This document shows positions 26,812 through 36,046 of a stretch of DNA of 64,000 nt, one piece after another; the first letter of the stretch is position 1; the number at the start of each line of letters is the position of its first letter. Both the position numbers and the translations under genes were made by a program. Location of the stretch: contig NZ_NEJP01000007.1 in NCBI RefSeq assembly GCF_002113125.1, positions 62,001 to 126,000 on the forward strand, given 5' to 3'. Origin of the DNA: Pseudomonas sp. B20(2017) (GTDB lineage: Bacteria > Pseudomonadota > Gammaproteobacteria > Pseudomonadales > Pseudomonadaceae). Below the pieces are notes generated by a model that worked only from the letters and a program-made list of their open reading frames with translations, had not been told where the DNA came from and searched no databases.

Positions 26812-28515
26812 TCAGGTATTGGGTTTCTCGCCATACCAGCGTGGTGTGTACACCCAGTCACCACCGGTCGCCCGCGGAAAAGAGCAGGTTGTGGAGGATC
26901 CCACCAGCACCATGGTGCGCATGTCCACTTGTTCCGGCGTCAATGCGCCGAGTGTCGTCACCCGCAGCGTCTGCCCGGGGCGACCGATATCTCGGCCCAG
27001 CACCACCGGGGTTTGCGGCGCACGGTGCTGCGCGACGATTTCCAGCGCTCGCCCCAGTTGCCACGGACGGGCGCGGGAGATCGGGTTGTAGAACGCCAGA
27101 GCCAGATCCGCCTCGGCGGCCAGATCCAGACGCTTTTCGATGATCGACCACGGCTTGAGGTTGTCCGACAGCGACATCACGCAGAAGTCATGGCCCAGCG
27201 GCGCACCGGCCTGAGCGGCGGTGGCCAGCGACGCGGAAACCCCCGGCAGGATTTCCAGATCGACGCTGTGCCACGCCGGATCCGTCGACTCGTGCAACGC
27301 TTCGAGCACTGCGGCCGCCATGGCGAACACGCCCGGATCGCCGGACGAAACCACGATCACCGAACGGCCCTGAGCAGCGAGCCTGAAGGCGTGACGGGCA
27401 CGCTGCATTTCTTCGCGGTTGTCGGTGCAATGCTGCACCTGATCGTCGCGGAACGGACCGGCCATGCGCACGTAGGTTTCGTAACCCAGCACATCGGTGG
27501 CGCGTGCCAGTTCGGCTTTCACCGCCGGCACCATCAACTCGGCCGCACCAGGGCCGAGGCCGATGACGGCCAGGCGACCACGCGGGCGACCGATCTGCGA
27601 AACATCCAGCGGCTGTTCGGCCACGGCGATGGCAATGTCGCGGGATGTTGTGATGATCCGGGCATTAGGGACTGCATCGCGGGCCAGTTCACCGATGTCA
27701 CTCGCCGGCGCGACAAAGCGCAACGGCACCGCCAGTTCAAGCGCGGCGTCACGCAATGCCGGGCTGGCCATCTGAACATCAGCCGCCACCAGGCAGGCCA
27801 GCGATTGAATCGCCACACCGGCCTGCTGCAACGCATCGCGAATGGTGCCGGGAAGGTCAGTCACTTCTGAACCGACCGCCACCGCCACACTGCGTGGATA
27901 AATCAGCAACTCACTGGCGCTTGCCGCGCGGGCATCGCTGCCCACATGAATCGAGCGCTGCGCCTTTGGATCTTCCGGCAATTGCGCTTGCTCAAGCCAC
28001 GGCGCAGCGCCGTCGATGCGCACGCTGTGGCCCGCGAGCAGATCGGAGACAAAGCGCTTGCCCTGCTCCAGATCGCCGAGGGCATAACCGCCGGGCGGGT
28101 TGAGCAGGCAAGTGCCGAAACGCAACTCGCCGCTGGTGGTGATCGCCGCTGCGACTTCAAGCGCAGACGCGATCTCGCGGGCCATGACATTCACCCCGCC
28201 GAGGCCACCGAGCAGCGGCACTACGGCACTGCCGTCTTCAGCCACGGCGAGCACCGGTGGCTCGACGCCCTTCTCCAGCAACAGCGGCGCCAGGGTACGA
28301 ATGACAATGCCGGCTGCGCACAGGGCAATGATCGACGTGTCCTGCTGATACAGATCGCGCAGGGTCGCGCCGAAGTCGCTGTAAGTCAGGTCGGCGCCTT
28401 CGACGCGCCCTTTCAGTCCGTGAATCTGTGCAGCCGGATAGACCTGCTGCAGGCGACGGGCCGTGGCCAGCGCGCCCTGGCCGAGAATGACGATGGCCGG
28501 TGTGGAATGGGTCAT
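26812..28515 (-). CDS. cobJ: CbiG-like domain fused to precorrin-3B C17-methyltransferase
   Basis: A 567-residue two-domain cobalamin protein. Residues 1 to about 300 resemble CbiG/CobE (IALCAAGIVIRTLAPLL, AVAEDGSAVVPLLGGLGGVN). Residues from about 310 form the CobJ/CbiH methyltransferase that contracts the macrocycle with SAM: VIGLGPGAAELMVPAV, SSGDPGVFAMAAAVLEAL, LPGVSASLATAAQAGAPLGH. This fusion is usual in Pseudomonas. The ATG at 28515 overlaps the cobI stop (ATGA) and is preferred over an in-frame codon 12 bases upstream. Last gene of cobGHIJ. Confidence 0.94.
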   Translation of the reverse strand: MTHSTPAIVILGQGALATARRLQQVYPAAQIHGLKGRVEGADLTYSDFGATLRDLYQQDTSIIALCAAGIVIRTLAPLLLEKGVEPPVLAVAEDGSAVVPLLGGLGGVNVMAREIASALEVAAAITTSGELRFGTCLLNPPGGYALGDLEQGKRFVSDLLAGHSVRIDGAAPWLEQAQLPEDPKAQRSIHVGSDARAASASELLIYPRSVAVAVGSEVTDLPGTIRDALQQAGVAIQSLACLVAADVQMASPALRDAALELAVPLRFVAPASDIGELARDAVPNARIITTSRDIAIAVAEQPLDVSQIGRPRGRLAVIGLGPGAAELMVPAVKAELARATDVLGYETYVRMAGPFRDDQVQHCTDNREEMQRARHAFRLAAQGRSVIVVSSGDPGVFAMAAAVLEALHESTDPAWHSVDLEILPGVSASLATAAQAGAPLGHDFCVMSLSDNLKPWSIIEKRLDLAAEADLALAFYNPISRARPWQLGRALEIVAQHRAPQTPVVLGRDIGRPGQTLRVTTLGALTPEQVDMRTMVLVGSSTTCSFPRATGGDWVYTPRWYGEKPNT

Positions 28516-29246
28516 CAGCCTTGCCACCGTTCGCCGGGAACAATGATCAGCGAGAAGTACGGCGACGACATCGGCTCGACCTCATCCAGCGGCACGATCT
28601 TCTGGTTGGCCATGGTCGCGCGCTCGACGTACAGCGCACGCTCGGCCAGGCCCAACTCGCCCAACACCTCACGCACTTTTGGAAAGTTGCGCCCCAGTTT
28701 CATGATCACCGCCGCGTCGGCGTCGGCCAGGCGACGCTTGAGCTCGTCATGAGGCAGCACGCCGGACAGCACCGACAGACTCTGATTGCGATACACCAGC
28801 GGCGCGCCCAGTACCGAAGCACCACCGAGCATCGAGCAGACGCCCGGCACCACTTCGGCTTCGTAGCGGCTCGCGAGGCGATCATGCAGGTACATGTAGG
28901 AGCCGTAGAAGAACGGGTCACCTTCGCAGATCACCGCCACGTCGCGACCGGCGTCCAGATGCACGGCCACTTCCTCGGCAGCGTCATCGTAGAAATCGCT
29001 GATCACCTGTTCGTAGGACAGCGGCGCCGGCAGCACTTCGGTGGTCACCGGGTACACCAGCGGCAGCAGGTTCTGCGCGTCCTGCAGGTGCGCTTCGATG
29101 ATGCCGAACGCGTTGCCTTTCTTGCCCTTGGCCACGAAATACGCCACCACCGGTGATTCGCGCAGCAGGCGCAGGGCCTTGACGGTAATCAGTTCCGGAT
29201 CACCGGGGCCGACGCCCAGGCCAATCAATCGTCCTTTAGCCTGCAT
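28515..29246 (-). CDS. cobI: Precorrin-2 C20-methyltransferase
   Basis: A 243-residue SAM-dependent methyltransferase converting precorrin-2 to precorrin-3A. It begins [20 protein letters not shown], the standard tetrapyrrole methylase start, followed by [14 protein letters not shown] and [20 protein letters not shown] much longer in-frame opening runs upstream, but those codons lie over cobH and read as low-complexity Arg/Gly; the ATG at 29246 overlaps the cobH stop (TAATG). Confidence 0.96.
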   Translation of the reverse strand: MQAKGRLIGLGVGPGDPELITVKALRLLRESPVVAYFVAKGKKGNAFGIIEAHLQDAQNLLPLVYPVTTEVLPAPLSYEQVISDFYDDAAEEVAVHLDAGRDVAVICEGDPFFYGSYMYLHDRLASRYEAEVVPGVCSMLGGASVLGAPLVYRNQSLSVLSGVLPHDELKRRLADADAAVIMKLGRNFPKVREVLGELGLAERALYVERATMANQKIVPLDEVEPMSSPYFSLIIVPGERWQG

Positions 29247-29872
29247 TATTCGATCTCCGTGGCGAGGGCATTGACCGCAGCGGCGGCCATGGCGCTGCCG
29301 CCGAGTCGGCCCTGCATGATCACGAACGGCACGCCACGGCTGTTGGCGGCGAGCTCGGCCTTGGATTCGGCGGCGCCGACGAAGCCCACCGGGAAGCCGA
29401 GGATCAGCGCCGGTTTCGGGGCGCCGGCATCGAGCATTTCCAGCAGATAGAACAGCGCGGTCGGCGCGTTGCCGATCACCACCACACTGCCTTCCAGATG
29501 CGGACGCCACAGTTCCAGCGCCGCTGCCGAGCGAGTGTTGCCCAGCTCGCGCGCCAGCTCCGGCACGCTGTCGTCGCGCAGGGTGCAGATCACTTGGTTG
29601 TTGGCCGGCAGGCGCGCACGGGTCACGCCCTCGGAAACCATCCGCGCATCGCACAGGATCGGCGCACCGGCAGCCAGCGCATCGCGCCCGGCCTTGCCCG
29701 CGCCTTCGGAGAATTGCAGCCCGTCGATGGCCTCGACCATGCCGCAGGCGTGGATCACCCGCACGGCGAGTTTTTCCAGGTCGGCCGGGATGCGAGCCAG
29801 GTTGGCCTCGCTGCGAATGATCGCGAAGGAGTTGCGATAGATCTCCTGACCGTCGCGGATGTAATCAAGCAT
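29246..29872 (-). CDS. cobH: Precorrin-8X methylmutase
   Basis: A 208-residue methylmutase that moves the C11 methyl of precorrin-8X to C12, giving hydrogenobyrinic acid. Recognised by [15 protein letters not shown], the active-site His region [26 protein letters not shown] and [17 protein letters not shown]. The ATG at 29872 overlaps the end of cobG by 8 bases, so translation is coupled. Confidence 0.97.
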   Translation of the reverse strand: MLDYIRDGQEIYRNSFAIIRSEANLARIPADLEKLAVRVIHACGMVEAIDGLQFSEGAGKAGRDALAAGAPILCDARMVSEGVTRARLPANNQVICTLRDDSVPELARELGNTRSAAALELWRPHLEGSVVVIGNAPTALFYLLEMLDAGAPKPALILGFPVGFVGAAESKAELAANSRGVPFVIMQGRLGGSAMAAAAVNALATEIE

Positions 29873-31178
29873 CAAGGGGGCTCCGTGAGCGGGCGGCGAG
29901 CAAAGTCGCGGCCGCTTCGATAGTAAGGTTGTGAGCGTGCAGCGCGCCGAAACCCGGCAGCGCTGCATCGCGAAAATAGAGATCGTAGTGACCGGGGCCG
30001 ACCGCCAGCAGAGTCACCGCAGCCCGATGCGCGGCGGCGCAGGAACGCGGGCAGCCGGACAGGTGCACATCCATGGCGTGTGGCAACAGCGCAGCCAGCA
30101 GGCGGGCATCGTGTTTGGTGTCGGCCAGGCCTTTGCCGCAACCGTTGGCGCCGGTGCAGGCGATCAGGTGTGACAACGGATCTTCGGTCTGGGTCAGCAG
30201 GTTCAGCCTGCCCAGAGCATCGATCAATCGAACCGCATCCGCTTCCCGAACATTGGGCAGCAACAGGCTCTGCCAAGGGGTGAATCGCAGGCTGCCGTCG
30301 CCAAAGGTTCTGGCCAGTTGCGCAGCGCCACGCAGCATGTCGGGATCAAGACGACCGAGCGCTGGTGCGACACCGACATAGACCAGACCTGCCGTTTGCT
30401 GAGGGTGGATGTTGATGTGCAAACCCTCGGACCCGGCTTCGCGCTGCCAATCGGTGGCAATCTGGAGATTGATCCGCTGAGCGAGTTTTTCCAGGAACAC
30501 CGGCACCGGACATTCATCCAGCAGATGACGCATTCGCGTCTGCTCCGGCCGGGCCAGATCGAGGAACAACTCCAGCACCGCCACTACCAGCGCATGTCCG
30601 TCCGCAAGCGCCACGGCAGCCAGCGGTCGGTCCGTCGGGCAACCCGCCAGGCCGAATGCCAACAGCGTATCGCCACGCTCTTCGAATGCCGACAACCACA
30701 GGTCATGGGGATGTTCGAGCATCGCCAGCGCTTCACCGCCATCCAGTTGCACGGCGAACTTGGCGCTCAGCCCATGGAAACGCGGATGACTTTGCAGGGT
30801 TTCGAGGATCTGACTGGCCAATGGACGGGTATCGAAACGCATCTGCCGATCGATACCGGCAGCCGGGCTGAGCATCAGGTTGCGCACATCATCGCCGGCA
30901 GTGGTGCGCGGCCCCAGACCGGCGGCCAGCAGGCTTTCAATCAGCGCTGCGGAATGCTCACCGATTCCACGAATCTGCAGATTGGCGCGGTTAGTCGCCT
31001 CAATCACGCCCCCGGCATATCGATCGGCCGCATCGGCCACCGCGTCAGCCTGATCAGCGGTAATCGTCCCGCCATCAAGCTTGATCCGACAGATCCCGCC
31101 ATCCAGTGCCTGGACAATACGCAACAACCCCGGACAAGCCGAGGGGCGCAAGACGGATGAATTCGGCTGTTCGTTCAA
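29865..31178 (-). CDS. cobG: Precorrin-3B synthase CobG
   Basis: A 437-residue protein resembling sulfite/nitrite reductases that hydroxylates precorrin-3A using O2 in the aerobic cobalamin pathway. The 4Fe-4S ligands are visible as CTGANGCGKGLADTKHD and LSGCPRSCAAAHRA near the C-terminus (four cysteines: CTGANGC and CPRSC). The start is TTG at 31178; no in-frame ATG or GTG is better placed and the upstream Shine-Dalgarno is weak. It heads cobGHIJ. The gap to the uncharacterised gene upstream is 138 bases. Confidence 0.93.
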   Translation of the reverse strand: MNEQPNSSVLRPSACPGLLRIVQALDGGICRIKLDGGTITADQADAVADAADRYAGGVIEATNRANLQIRGIGEHSAALIESLLAAGLGPRTTAGDDVRNLMLSPAAGIDRQMRFDTRPLASQILETLQSHPRFHGLSAKFAVQLDGGEALAMLEHPHDLWLSAFEERGDTLLAFGLAGCPTDRPLAAVALADGHALVVAVLELFLDLARPEQTRMRHLLDECPVPVFLEKLAQRINLQIATDWQREAGSEGLHINIHPQQTAGLVYVGVAPALGRLDPDMLRGAAQLARTFGDGSLRFTPWQSLLLPNVREADAVRLIDALGRLNLLTQTEDPLSHLIACTGANGCGKGLADTKHDARLLAALLPHAMDVHLSGCPRSCAAAHRAAVTLLAVGPGHYDLYFRDAALPGFGALHAHNLTIEAAATLLAARSRSPLDA

Positions 31179-31316
31179 GGTGTGACCGGTTGGCTGGACG
31201 TACGGGGCGGGCGAAAGGTCGCCATTATGCCTGCTTTGCCCGACATCATGAAAAGCCTCCCGGTCGGAATCAGCAATTGGATTACTGAAGTTCGGGCCGC
31301 AGCGGGCCGGAACCGT

Positions 31317-31964
31317 TCAGATCAGATATTGCTCGATTTTTGTGGATTGCTTTCTGAGTGCGGCTTCGACACTGGGCCGGCGCGCTTCAATGACTCGCGG
31401 GCTGATGACGACTCGTCGCGCCCGGATGTCCAGCTGGGTCATGGATTGTGAAATGTTCCAGAACAGATACTGAGAATTAAGGCTCGACTTGATGAATCGG
31501 ACATGGGTAATGACCATTTCCATTTCGCCGTCAGCGTTGTAGCTGACGGGCACTATTTTGAGATCGAAGACCTTGTCACTGACACCTTTGATTTTTTGCA
31601 ACAGGTCGACTTGTTTTTCCAGACTGGCGAGCCCGGCTTCGACACCTGCAACTTGCTCAGCGGGGAGAATACCGTTTGCCAGGTTCGACCAAGCCTGTTG
31701 AACACTTCCCGAAAAGTTCGGCTTGACGTATTCAAAACCAGGCTGATCACGATTCCAGCCGTGTGACCACAAAACATCGGCGTAATAGTCAATCCAGCGC
31801 CCCGGCCTGGTTTCGCTGTTATAAATCTTGTCTGCCTGCTCCAGCGCCAACAGGTTACAACTCAATGCAAATTGGTAGTCCTCGGCACCCAGCCCTTCTA
31901 TTCCCGTCAGCAGAATATTACCGAACAGTGTGGCCTGATATTTTGAATCTGTTAATACTTTCAT
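31317..31964 (-). CDS. Uncharacterised protein, paralogue family member 3
   Basis: A 215-residue soluble protein sitting in the divergent space between cobG and cobL. It aligns end to end with the gene at 25130: DYQFALSCNLLALEQADKIY then GRWIDYYADVLWSHGW in the N-terminal half, and MEMVITHVRFIKSSL through ARRPSVEAAL and a hydrophobic C-terminus IEQYLI. The ATG at 31964 is preferred because AAGGGA lies 9 bases before it; an ATG at 31973 is directly adjacent to that sequence. AT-rich compared with the cob genes. Its function is unknown; nothing ties it to cobalamin other than position. Confidence 0.82.
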   Translation of the reverse strand: MKVLTDSKYQATLFGNILLTGIEGLGAEDYQFALSCNLLALEQADKIYNSETRPGRWIDYYADVLWSHGWNRDQPGFEYVKPNFSGSVQQAWSNLANGILPAEQVAGVEAGLASLEKQVDLLQKIKGVSDKVFDLKIVPVSYNADGEMEMVITHVRFIKSSLNSQYLFWNISQSMTQLDIRARRVVISPRVIEARRPSVEAALRKQSTKIEQYLI

Positions 31965-31973
31965 ACCTTCCAT

Positions 31974-32190
31974 TCCCTTATGCGCAATTCGCGCTTACTC
32001 CATCGATTGATTTAGCAATACAACAAGTTACAACCACACTAACAAAACTTCTTTTTAAAAAAACACCGATTCAACAACATTAAATTTCAAAATTCCGAAA
32101 GAGGCTTGCGACAATCGAACCGCGTCAGCTTATTGAAGCCGCGCTATCATGCCGTCCGTGTAGAGCGTGAACATTCGGATAAGGAACGGC
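31974..32190. other. AT-rich region upstream of cobL
   Basis: This 217-base gap between the uncharacterised gene and cobL holds the divergent promoters. The left two-thirds is AT-rich with runs of A and T; composition becomes GC-rich from about 32100. I looked for a cobalamin riboswitch and did not find a convincing B12 box. Confidence 0.35.
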
Positions 32191-33402
32191 ATGACACCCT
32201 GGCTGACAGTTGTAGGTATCGGTGAAGACGGCTTCAAGGGTCTGGGCAAGAATGCCCGGCGCGCCCTGATGGACGCCTCGCGGATTGTCGGCGGCCAACG
32301 CCAGCTGGATCTGTTGCCAGTGTGCATCCGTGGCGAGCGCCAGTTGTGGCCGAGCCCGTTTTCGCTGGCTCCGGTTCTCGAGCGTCGCGGCGAAGCCGTG
32401 TGCGTGCTGGCCAGCGGTGATCCGATGTTTTTCGGCGTCGGTGCGAGTCTGGCGCGGCAAGTGCCGGGGGCCGAGATGCTGGTGCTACCGGCGCCATCCT
32501 CGTGCTCGCTGGCAGCGGCCCGACTGGGCTGGCCGTTGCAAGACGTCAGCGTGCTTTCGCTGGTAGCCCGCCCGCTTGCGACCCTCAATAGTCAGTTGTC
32601 CAGCGGCGTGCGCCTGTTGCTGCTGAGCAATGACGGACAAAGTCCGGCGGCTGTTGCAGCATTGCTGCGTGAGCGCGGATTCGGCGCCAGTCGCCTGAGC
32701 GTCCTGGAACATCTGAGCGGCAGCGCCGAGCGCCGGATCGACGGCACCGCCAACGACTGGAACGATCCGCTCATTGCCGACCTCAACGTGATCGCCATCG
32801 AGTGCCTCGCCGATCCGCAGACACCGCGCCTGTCGCGCCTCGCCGGCTTGCCGGATTCGGCCTTCCAGCATGACGGCCAACTGACCAAACGCGACGTGCG
32901 CGCGATCACCCTCGCCCGCCTCGCCCCGACACCGGGCGAATTGCTGTGGGATGTCGGCGCGGGCAGCGGTTCGATCGGCATCGAGTGGATGCGCGCTCAC
33001 CCGAGTTGCCGCGCGCTCGCCATCGAAGCCGACGATGGTCGCCAGCAACTGATCGAACTCAACCGCGATACCTTGGGCGTTCCCGGCCTGCAATTGATTC
33101 GCGGCAGCGCCCCGCAGGCGCTAGCCGGACTGGAGCGCCCGGACGCGATTTTCATCGGCGGCGGCGTGACCCGCGAAGGCGTGCTCGACACCTGCTGGGA
33201 ACAACTCAAACCCGGTGGGCGACTGGTCGCCAACGCCGTGACCCTGCAAAGCGAAATGACCTTGATGAGCTGGCGTGAACGCCACGGCGGCGAGCTGACT
33301 CGCATCCACATCGCTCAAGCCCAGCCGCTCGGCGAGTTCGATACCTGGCGCCAGGCCCTGCCGATCACCCTGCTCGATCTGGTCAAACCCCTCGATGCGT
33401 GA
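32191..33402 (+). CDS. cobL: Precorrin-6Y C5,15-methyltransferase (decarboxylating)
   Basis: A 403-residue fusion of CbiE and CbiT activities. The N-terminal tetrapyrrole methylase domain begins [16 protein letters not shown] and has [15 protein letters not shown]; the C-terminal class-I methyltransferase domain begins near residue 220 with [15 protein letters not shown] and has SAM motif [17 protein letters not shown]. It methylates C5 and C15 and removes the C12 acetate carboxyl. The ATG at 32191 has AAGGA upstream; an in-frame GTG 24 bases earlier is less likely. It overlaps cbiD by 8 bases. Confidence 0.96.
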   Translation: MTPWLTVVGIGEDGFKGLGKNARRALMDASRIVGGQRQLDLLPVCIRGERQLWPSPFSLAPVLERRGEAVCVLASGDPMFFGVGASLARQVPGAEMLVLPAPSSCSLAAARLGWPLQDVSVLSLVARPLATLNSQLSSGVRLLLLSNDGQSPAAVAALLRERGFGASRLSVLEHLSGSAERRIDGTANDWNDPLIADLNVIAIECLADPQTPRLSRLAGLPDSAFQHDGQLTKRDVRAITLARLAPTPGELLWDVGAGSGSIGIEWMRAHPSCRALAIEADDGRQQLIELNRDTLGVPGLQLIRGSAPQALAGLERPDAIFIGGGVTREGVLDTCWEQLKPGGRLVANAVTLQSEMTLMSWRERHGGELTRIHIAQAQPLGEFDTWRQALPITLLDLVKPLDA

Positions 33403-34492
33403 CGAAACCGCCGAACAACCCGCCCCCCTGCGCAGCGGCCTGACTACCGGCAGCTGCGCCACGGCCACCAGCCTCGCGGCTGCCCGCCTGCTGCTCGGCG
33501 GAGCGGTAGCGGACGTCGTGCAGATCGTACTGCCCAAGGGCAAGCAGGTGCAGATGCGCCTGGAGTTCTGTCGGCTGACCGAGAACGGTGCCGAAGCCGG
33601 GACGATCAAAGATGCGGGCGATGATCCGGACGTGACTCACGGCGCCCTGCTCTACTCCCGCGTGCAACTGATCGACGAGCCGGGCATCCGCTTCATCGCC
33701 GGCAAAGGCGTCGGCACCGTCACCCGCCCGGGGCTGGTGCTGGGCGTCGGCGAACCCGCGATCAACCCGGTGCCACGCAAGATGATCAGCGATCACCTGA
33801 CCCTGCTCGCCGAGGAAACCGGCTATCGCGGCGGCTTCGAGGTGACGGTCAATGTCGAGGGCGGCGAGGCCCTGGCGCTGAAAACCATGAACCCGCGTCT
33901 GGGCATTCTCGGCGGCCTGTCGATCCTCGGCACCAGCGGCATCGTCCGGCCGTTTTCCTGCGCGGCGTACATCGCCTCGATCCATCAAGGCATCGACGTG
34001 GCGAAAACCAACGGCTACCTGCACATCGCCGCCTGCACCGGCAACGCCAGCGAAGACACCATGCGCCGGGTCTACAACCTGCCGGAAATTGCCCTGATCG
34101 AAATGGGCGACTTCGTCGGCGCCGTGCTCAAGCACCTGCGCAAAGTACCGGTGGATAAACTCAGCCTGTGCGGCGGCTTCGGCAAGATCAGCAAATTGGC
34201 GGCCGGGCACATGGATCTGCACTCGCGCCATTCGAGCATCGACCTGCCGCAACTGGCCGAATGGGCGGCGGCGATTGGTGCTGACGATGCGTTGCAGCTA
34301 GCCATTCGCGGGGCGAACACCAGTCAGCAGGCGTTGGCGATGGCCAGTGCGGCGGGTGTTGCGCTGGGCGATGAGGTCTGCCGCCATGCTCTGGAATTTG
34401 CCCGCAGCGTGGTGCCGGCGCAGGTGCAGGTCGAGGTGTTTGCGATTGATCGTCAGGGCGGCATCGTCGGCCATGCGGGGGCTTTTGTATGA
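33395..34492 (+). CDS. cbiD: Cobalt-precorrin-5B C1-methyltransferase CbiD
   Basis: A 365-residue CbiD-family enzyme that methylates C1 in corrin synthesis. The N-terminal [19 protein letters not shown] is the family signature, followed by INPVPRKMI and [16 protein letters not shown]. In Pseudomonas CbiD stands in for CobF of the textbook aerobic pathway, so the operon mixes aerobic (CobG) and classically anaerobic (CbiD) parts. It overlaps cobL at its start and cobK (ATGA) at its end, giving a tightly coupled cobL-cbiD-cobK unit. Confidence 0.96.
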   Translation: MRDETAEQPAPLRSGLTTGSCATATSLAAARLLLGGAVADVVQIVLPKGKQVQMRLEFCRLTENGAEAGTIKDAGDDPDVTHGALLYSRVQLIDEPGIRFIAGKGVGTVTRPGLVLGVGEPAINPVPRKMISDHLTLLAEETGYRGGFEVTVNVEGGEALALKTMNPRLGILGGLSILGTSGIVRPFSCAAYIASIHQGIDVAKTNGYLHIAACTGNASEDTMRRVYNLPEIALIEMGDFVGAVLKHLRKVPVDKLSLCGGFGKISKLAAGHMDLHSRHSSIDLPQLAEWAAAIGADDALQLAIRGANTSQQALAMASAAGVALGDEVCRHALEFARSVVPAQVQVEVFAIDRQGGIVGHAGAFV

Positions 34493-35214
34493 AACGGATT
34501 CTGTTGCTGGGCGGCGTGACTGAAGCGTTGGCCATCGCGCGCACCTTGGGGCCGGAACACATTTACAGCCTGGCCGGGGTGGGCCGGGTGCCGACCGATC
34601 TGACGTGTCAGGTGCGCGTCGGCGGCTACGGCGGAGCGGAAGGTCTGGCGCAGTTCATTCGCGACGAAGGCATCACGCTTTTGCTCGACGCCACCCATCC
34701 GTACGCCGCGCAAATCGGCCACAACGCCGCCACCGCTGCGCAACTCACCGGCATCCCCTGCTGGGCCCTGCGTCGCCCGGCGTGGCAACCGCAACCGGGC
34801 GATGACTGGCGCGAAGTCGCCGACTGGGCCGAACTGATCACGGCCCTCAAACCCTTCCGCCGCCCACTGTTCACCCTTGGCCGCGAACCGCTGCAACACC
34901 TCGACGAAATCCCCGCGCATCAGTTCTGGACCCTGCGCGCCCTCGACGTCTACCCCGGCAACGAACGCTGCGAAGTCATCGGCGCCCGGGGACCGTTTCT
35001 GCTGGAGGATGAACGGGCGCTGTTCGAACGCCGGCAGATCGACGTGCTGATCAGCAAGAACAGCGGCAGCACCGCGACTGAGCCGAAACTGGACGTGGCG
35101 CGGGAGCTTGGGGTGCCGGTGATGGTGTTGAAGCGACCGGTGTTGGCGGGGGTTGATCGGGAGTTTTGGACGCTTCAAGAAACACTTGTTGAATTGGAGA
35201 CAATCAATTCCTGA
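34489..35214 (+). CDS. cobK: Precorrin-6A reductase
   Basis: A 241-residue NADPH-dependent reductase that converts precorrin-6A to the dihydro form. Motifs are [53 protein letters not shown] and [20 protein letters not shown]. The ATG overlaps the cbiD stop. It is the last gene of the plus-strand cob operon; a toxin-antitoxin pair follows 56 bases downstream. Confidence 0.96.
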   Translation: MKRILLLGGVTEALAIARTLGPEHIYSLAGVGRVPTDLTCQVRVGGYGGAEGLAQFIRDEGITLLLDATHPYAAQIGHNAATAAQLTGIPCWALRRPAWQPQPGDDWREVADWAELITALKPFRRPLFTLGREPLQHLDEIPAHQFWTLRALDVYPGNERCEVIGARGPFLLEDERALFERRQIDVLISKNSGSTATEPKLDVARELGVPVMVLKRPVLAGVDREFWTLQETLVELETINS

Positions 35215-35270
35215 GGCAAGATCCACGGCTTGCATGATAAGTAACCTATTTGTTACCTTCAGGGCCGACT

Positions 35271-35606
35271 GTGATCACACTCGAAGAATATCTACAAGAA
35301 AACGATTCAAGCCCGTTTGGCCGTTGGATCTCCACTTTGAGCGTGCCGGCAGCAGCGAGGGTTTCGAAAGCCTTGGCACGGTTGGAAGCGGGCAACACCT
35401 CCAACATCAAATGGTTCGATGGTCTCGGCGAATACAAAATAAACTGGGGTCCTGGCTATAGAATTTATCTGATACAAGAGGGAAAACGACTGATCATCTT
35501 GTTCGGTGGAGGAGATAAATCCACACAGAGACAGGACATCAAACAGGTGAAAGCACTGATAGCCGAATTTCGAATTCGAAAAAAAGCTGAACAGAACCAG
35601 AGGTAA
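35271..35606 (+). CDS. RelE/HigB-like toxin (HI1419 family)
   Basis: A 111-residue protein resembling the addiction-module killer family typified by HI1419. The pattern SPFGRWISTLSVPAAARVSK, then LARLEAGN and GPGYRIYLIQEGKRLIILFG with GGDKSTQRQDI, is diagnostic. Such toxins of the RelE/ParE fold usually cleave mRNA or target gyrase; which applies is not visible. The GTG at 35271 with AGGG upstream is preferred to an in-frame TTG at 35250. Base composition is more AT-rich than cobK, consistent with transfer. The antitoxin starts 5 bases after its stop. Confidence 0.85.
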   Translation: MITLEEYLQENDSSPFGRWISTLSVPAAARVSKALARLEAGNTSNIKWFDGLGEYKINWGPGYRIYLIQEGKRLIILFGGGDKSTQRQDIKQVKALIAEFRIRKKAEQNQR

Positions 35607-35610
35607 TTTG

Positions 35611-35934
35611 ATGGCGCTCACTCGAAGCTACAAAATTTCAATTTCAGAGCGTGCACAACGTGATCCCGAATTTGCCCAGGCATTACTGGACGAAGCCGCA
35701 ACGCTTTTTCTGAATGGCGAGCCAGAAGTTGCCAGGATAATTTTGCGCGACCTCGTCAATGCAACTGTCGGATTCGAAGAGCTTGCAAGGGAAACTGAAA
35801 AGCCCAGCAAAAGCCTGCATCGAATGTTGTCCGCCAAAGGCAACCCGAGCATGGACAATCTGGCGAAAATTTTTTCGGTAATCCGAGCTACGCTGGGAGT
35901 AGACATGGAGGTTCACGCGGTACCAGTGAACTGA
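35611..35934 (+). CDS. Antitoxin with helix-turn-helix (HI1420/HigA-like)
   Basis: A 107-residue protein that should neutralise the preceding toxin and repress the pair. The helix-turn-helix lies at about residues 55-85: FEELARETEKPSKSLHRMLS then GNPSMDNLAKIF. The toxin-first order is the HigBA type. The ATG at 35611 is chosen; a TTG directly before it is in frame. The N-terminus (SERAQRDPEFAQALLDEAAT) resembles the HI1420 family but the match to consensus is looser than for the toxin. Confidence 0.82.
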   Translation: MALTRSYKISISERAQRDPEFAQALLDEAATLFLNGEPEVARIILRDLVNATVGFEELARETEKPSKSLHRMLSAKGNPSMDNLAKIFSVIRATLGVDMEVHAVPVN

Positions 35935-35997
35935 GCGATTGGTTGATGAGATCGCTGCGACACCAAACCGCACGGCGCTTTTTTACTTATCGGCCCT

Positions 35998-36024
35998 GAT
36001 CAGGCTAAATAGCCGCGCCTGATC
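35998..36024. promoter_or_regulatory. Inverted repeat ahead of the copper cluster
   Basis: GATCAGGC (35998-36005) and GCCTGATC (36017-36024) form perfect 8-bp arms 11 bases apart, ending 22 bases before the ATG at 36047. It may be an operator or a leader hairpin; there is no U-tract. It does not match a metal-regulator box I know. Confidence 0.35.
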
Positions 36025-36046
36025 GCCCACCCTACGGATCTGTCCC

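Noticed and set aside
28518..29654. Extended upstream start for cobI
   Set aside because: The extra 136 codons lie over cobH in another frame and read as Arg/Gly-rich noise; the ATG at 29246 overlaps the cobH stop.
31974..32190. Possible cobalamin riboswitch before cobL
   Set aside because: No convincing B12 box or long structured leader was found in the AT-rich gap.
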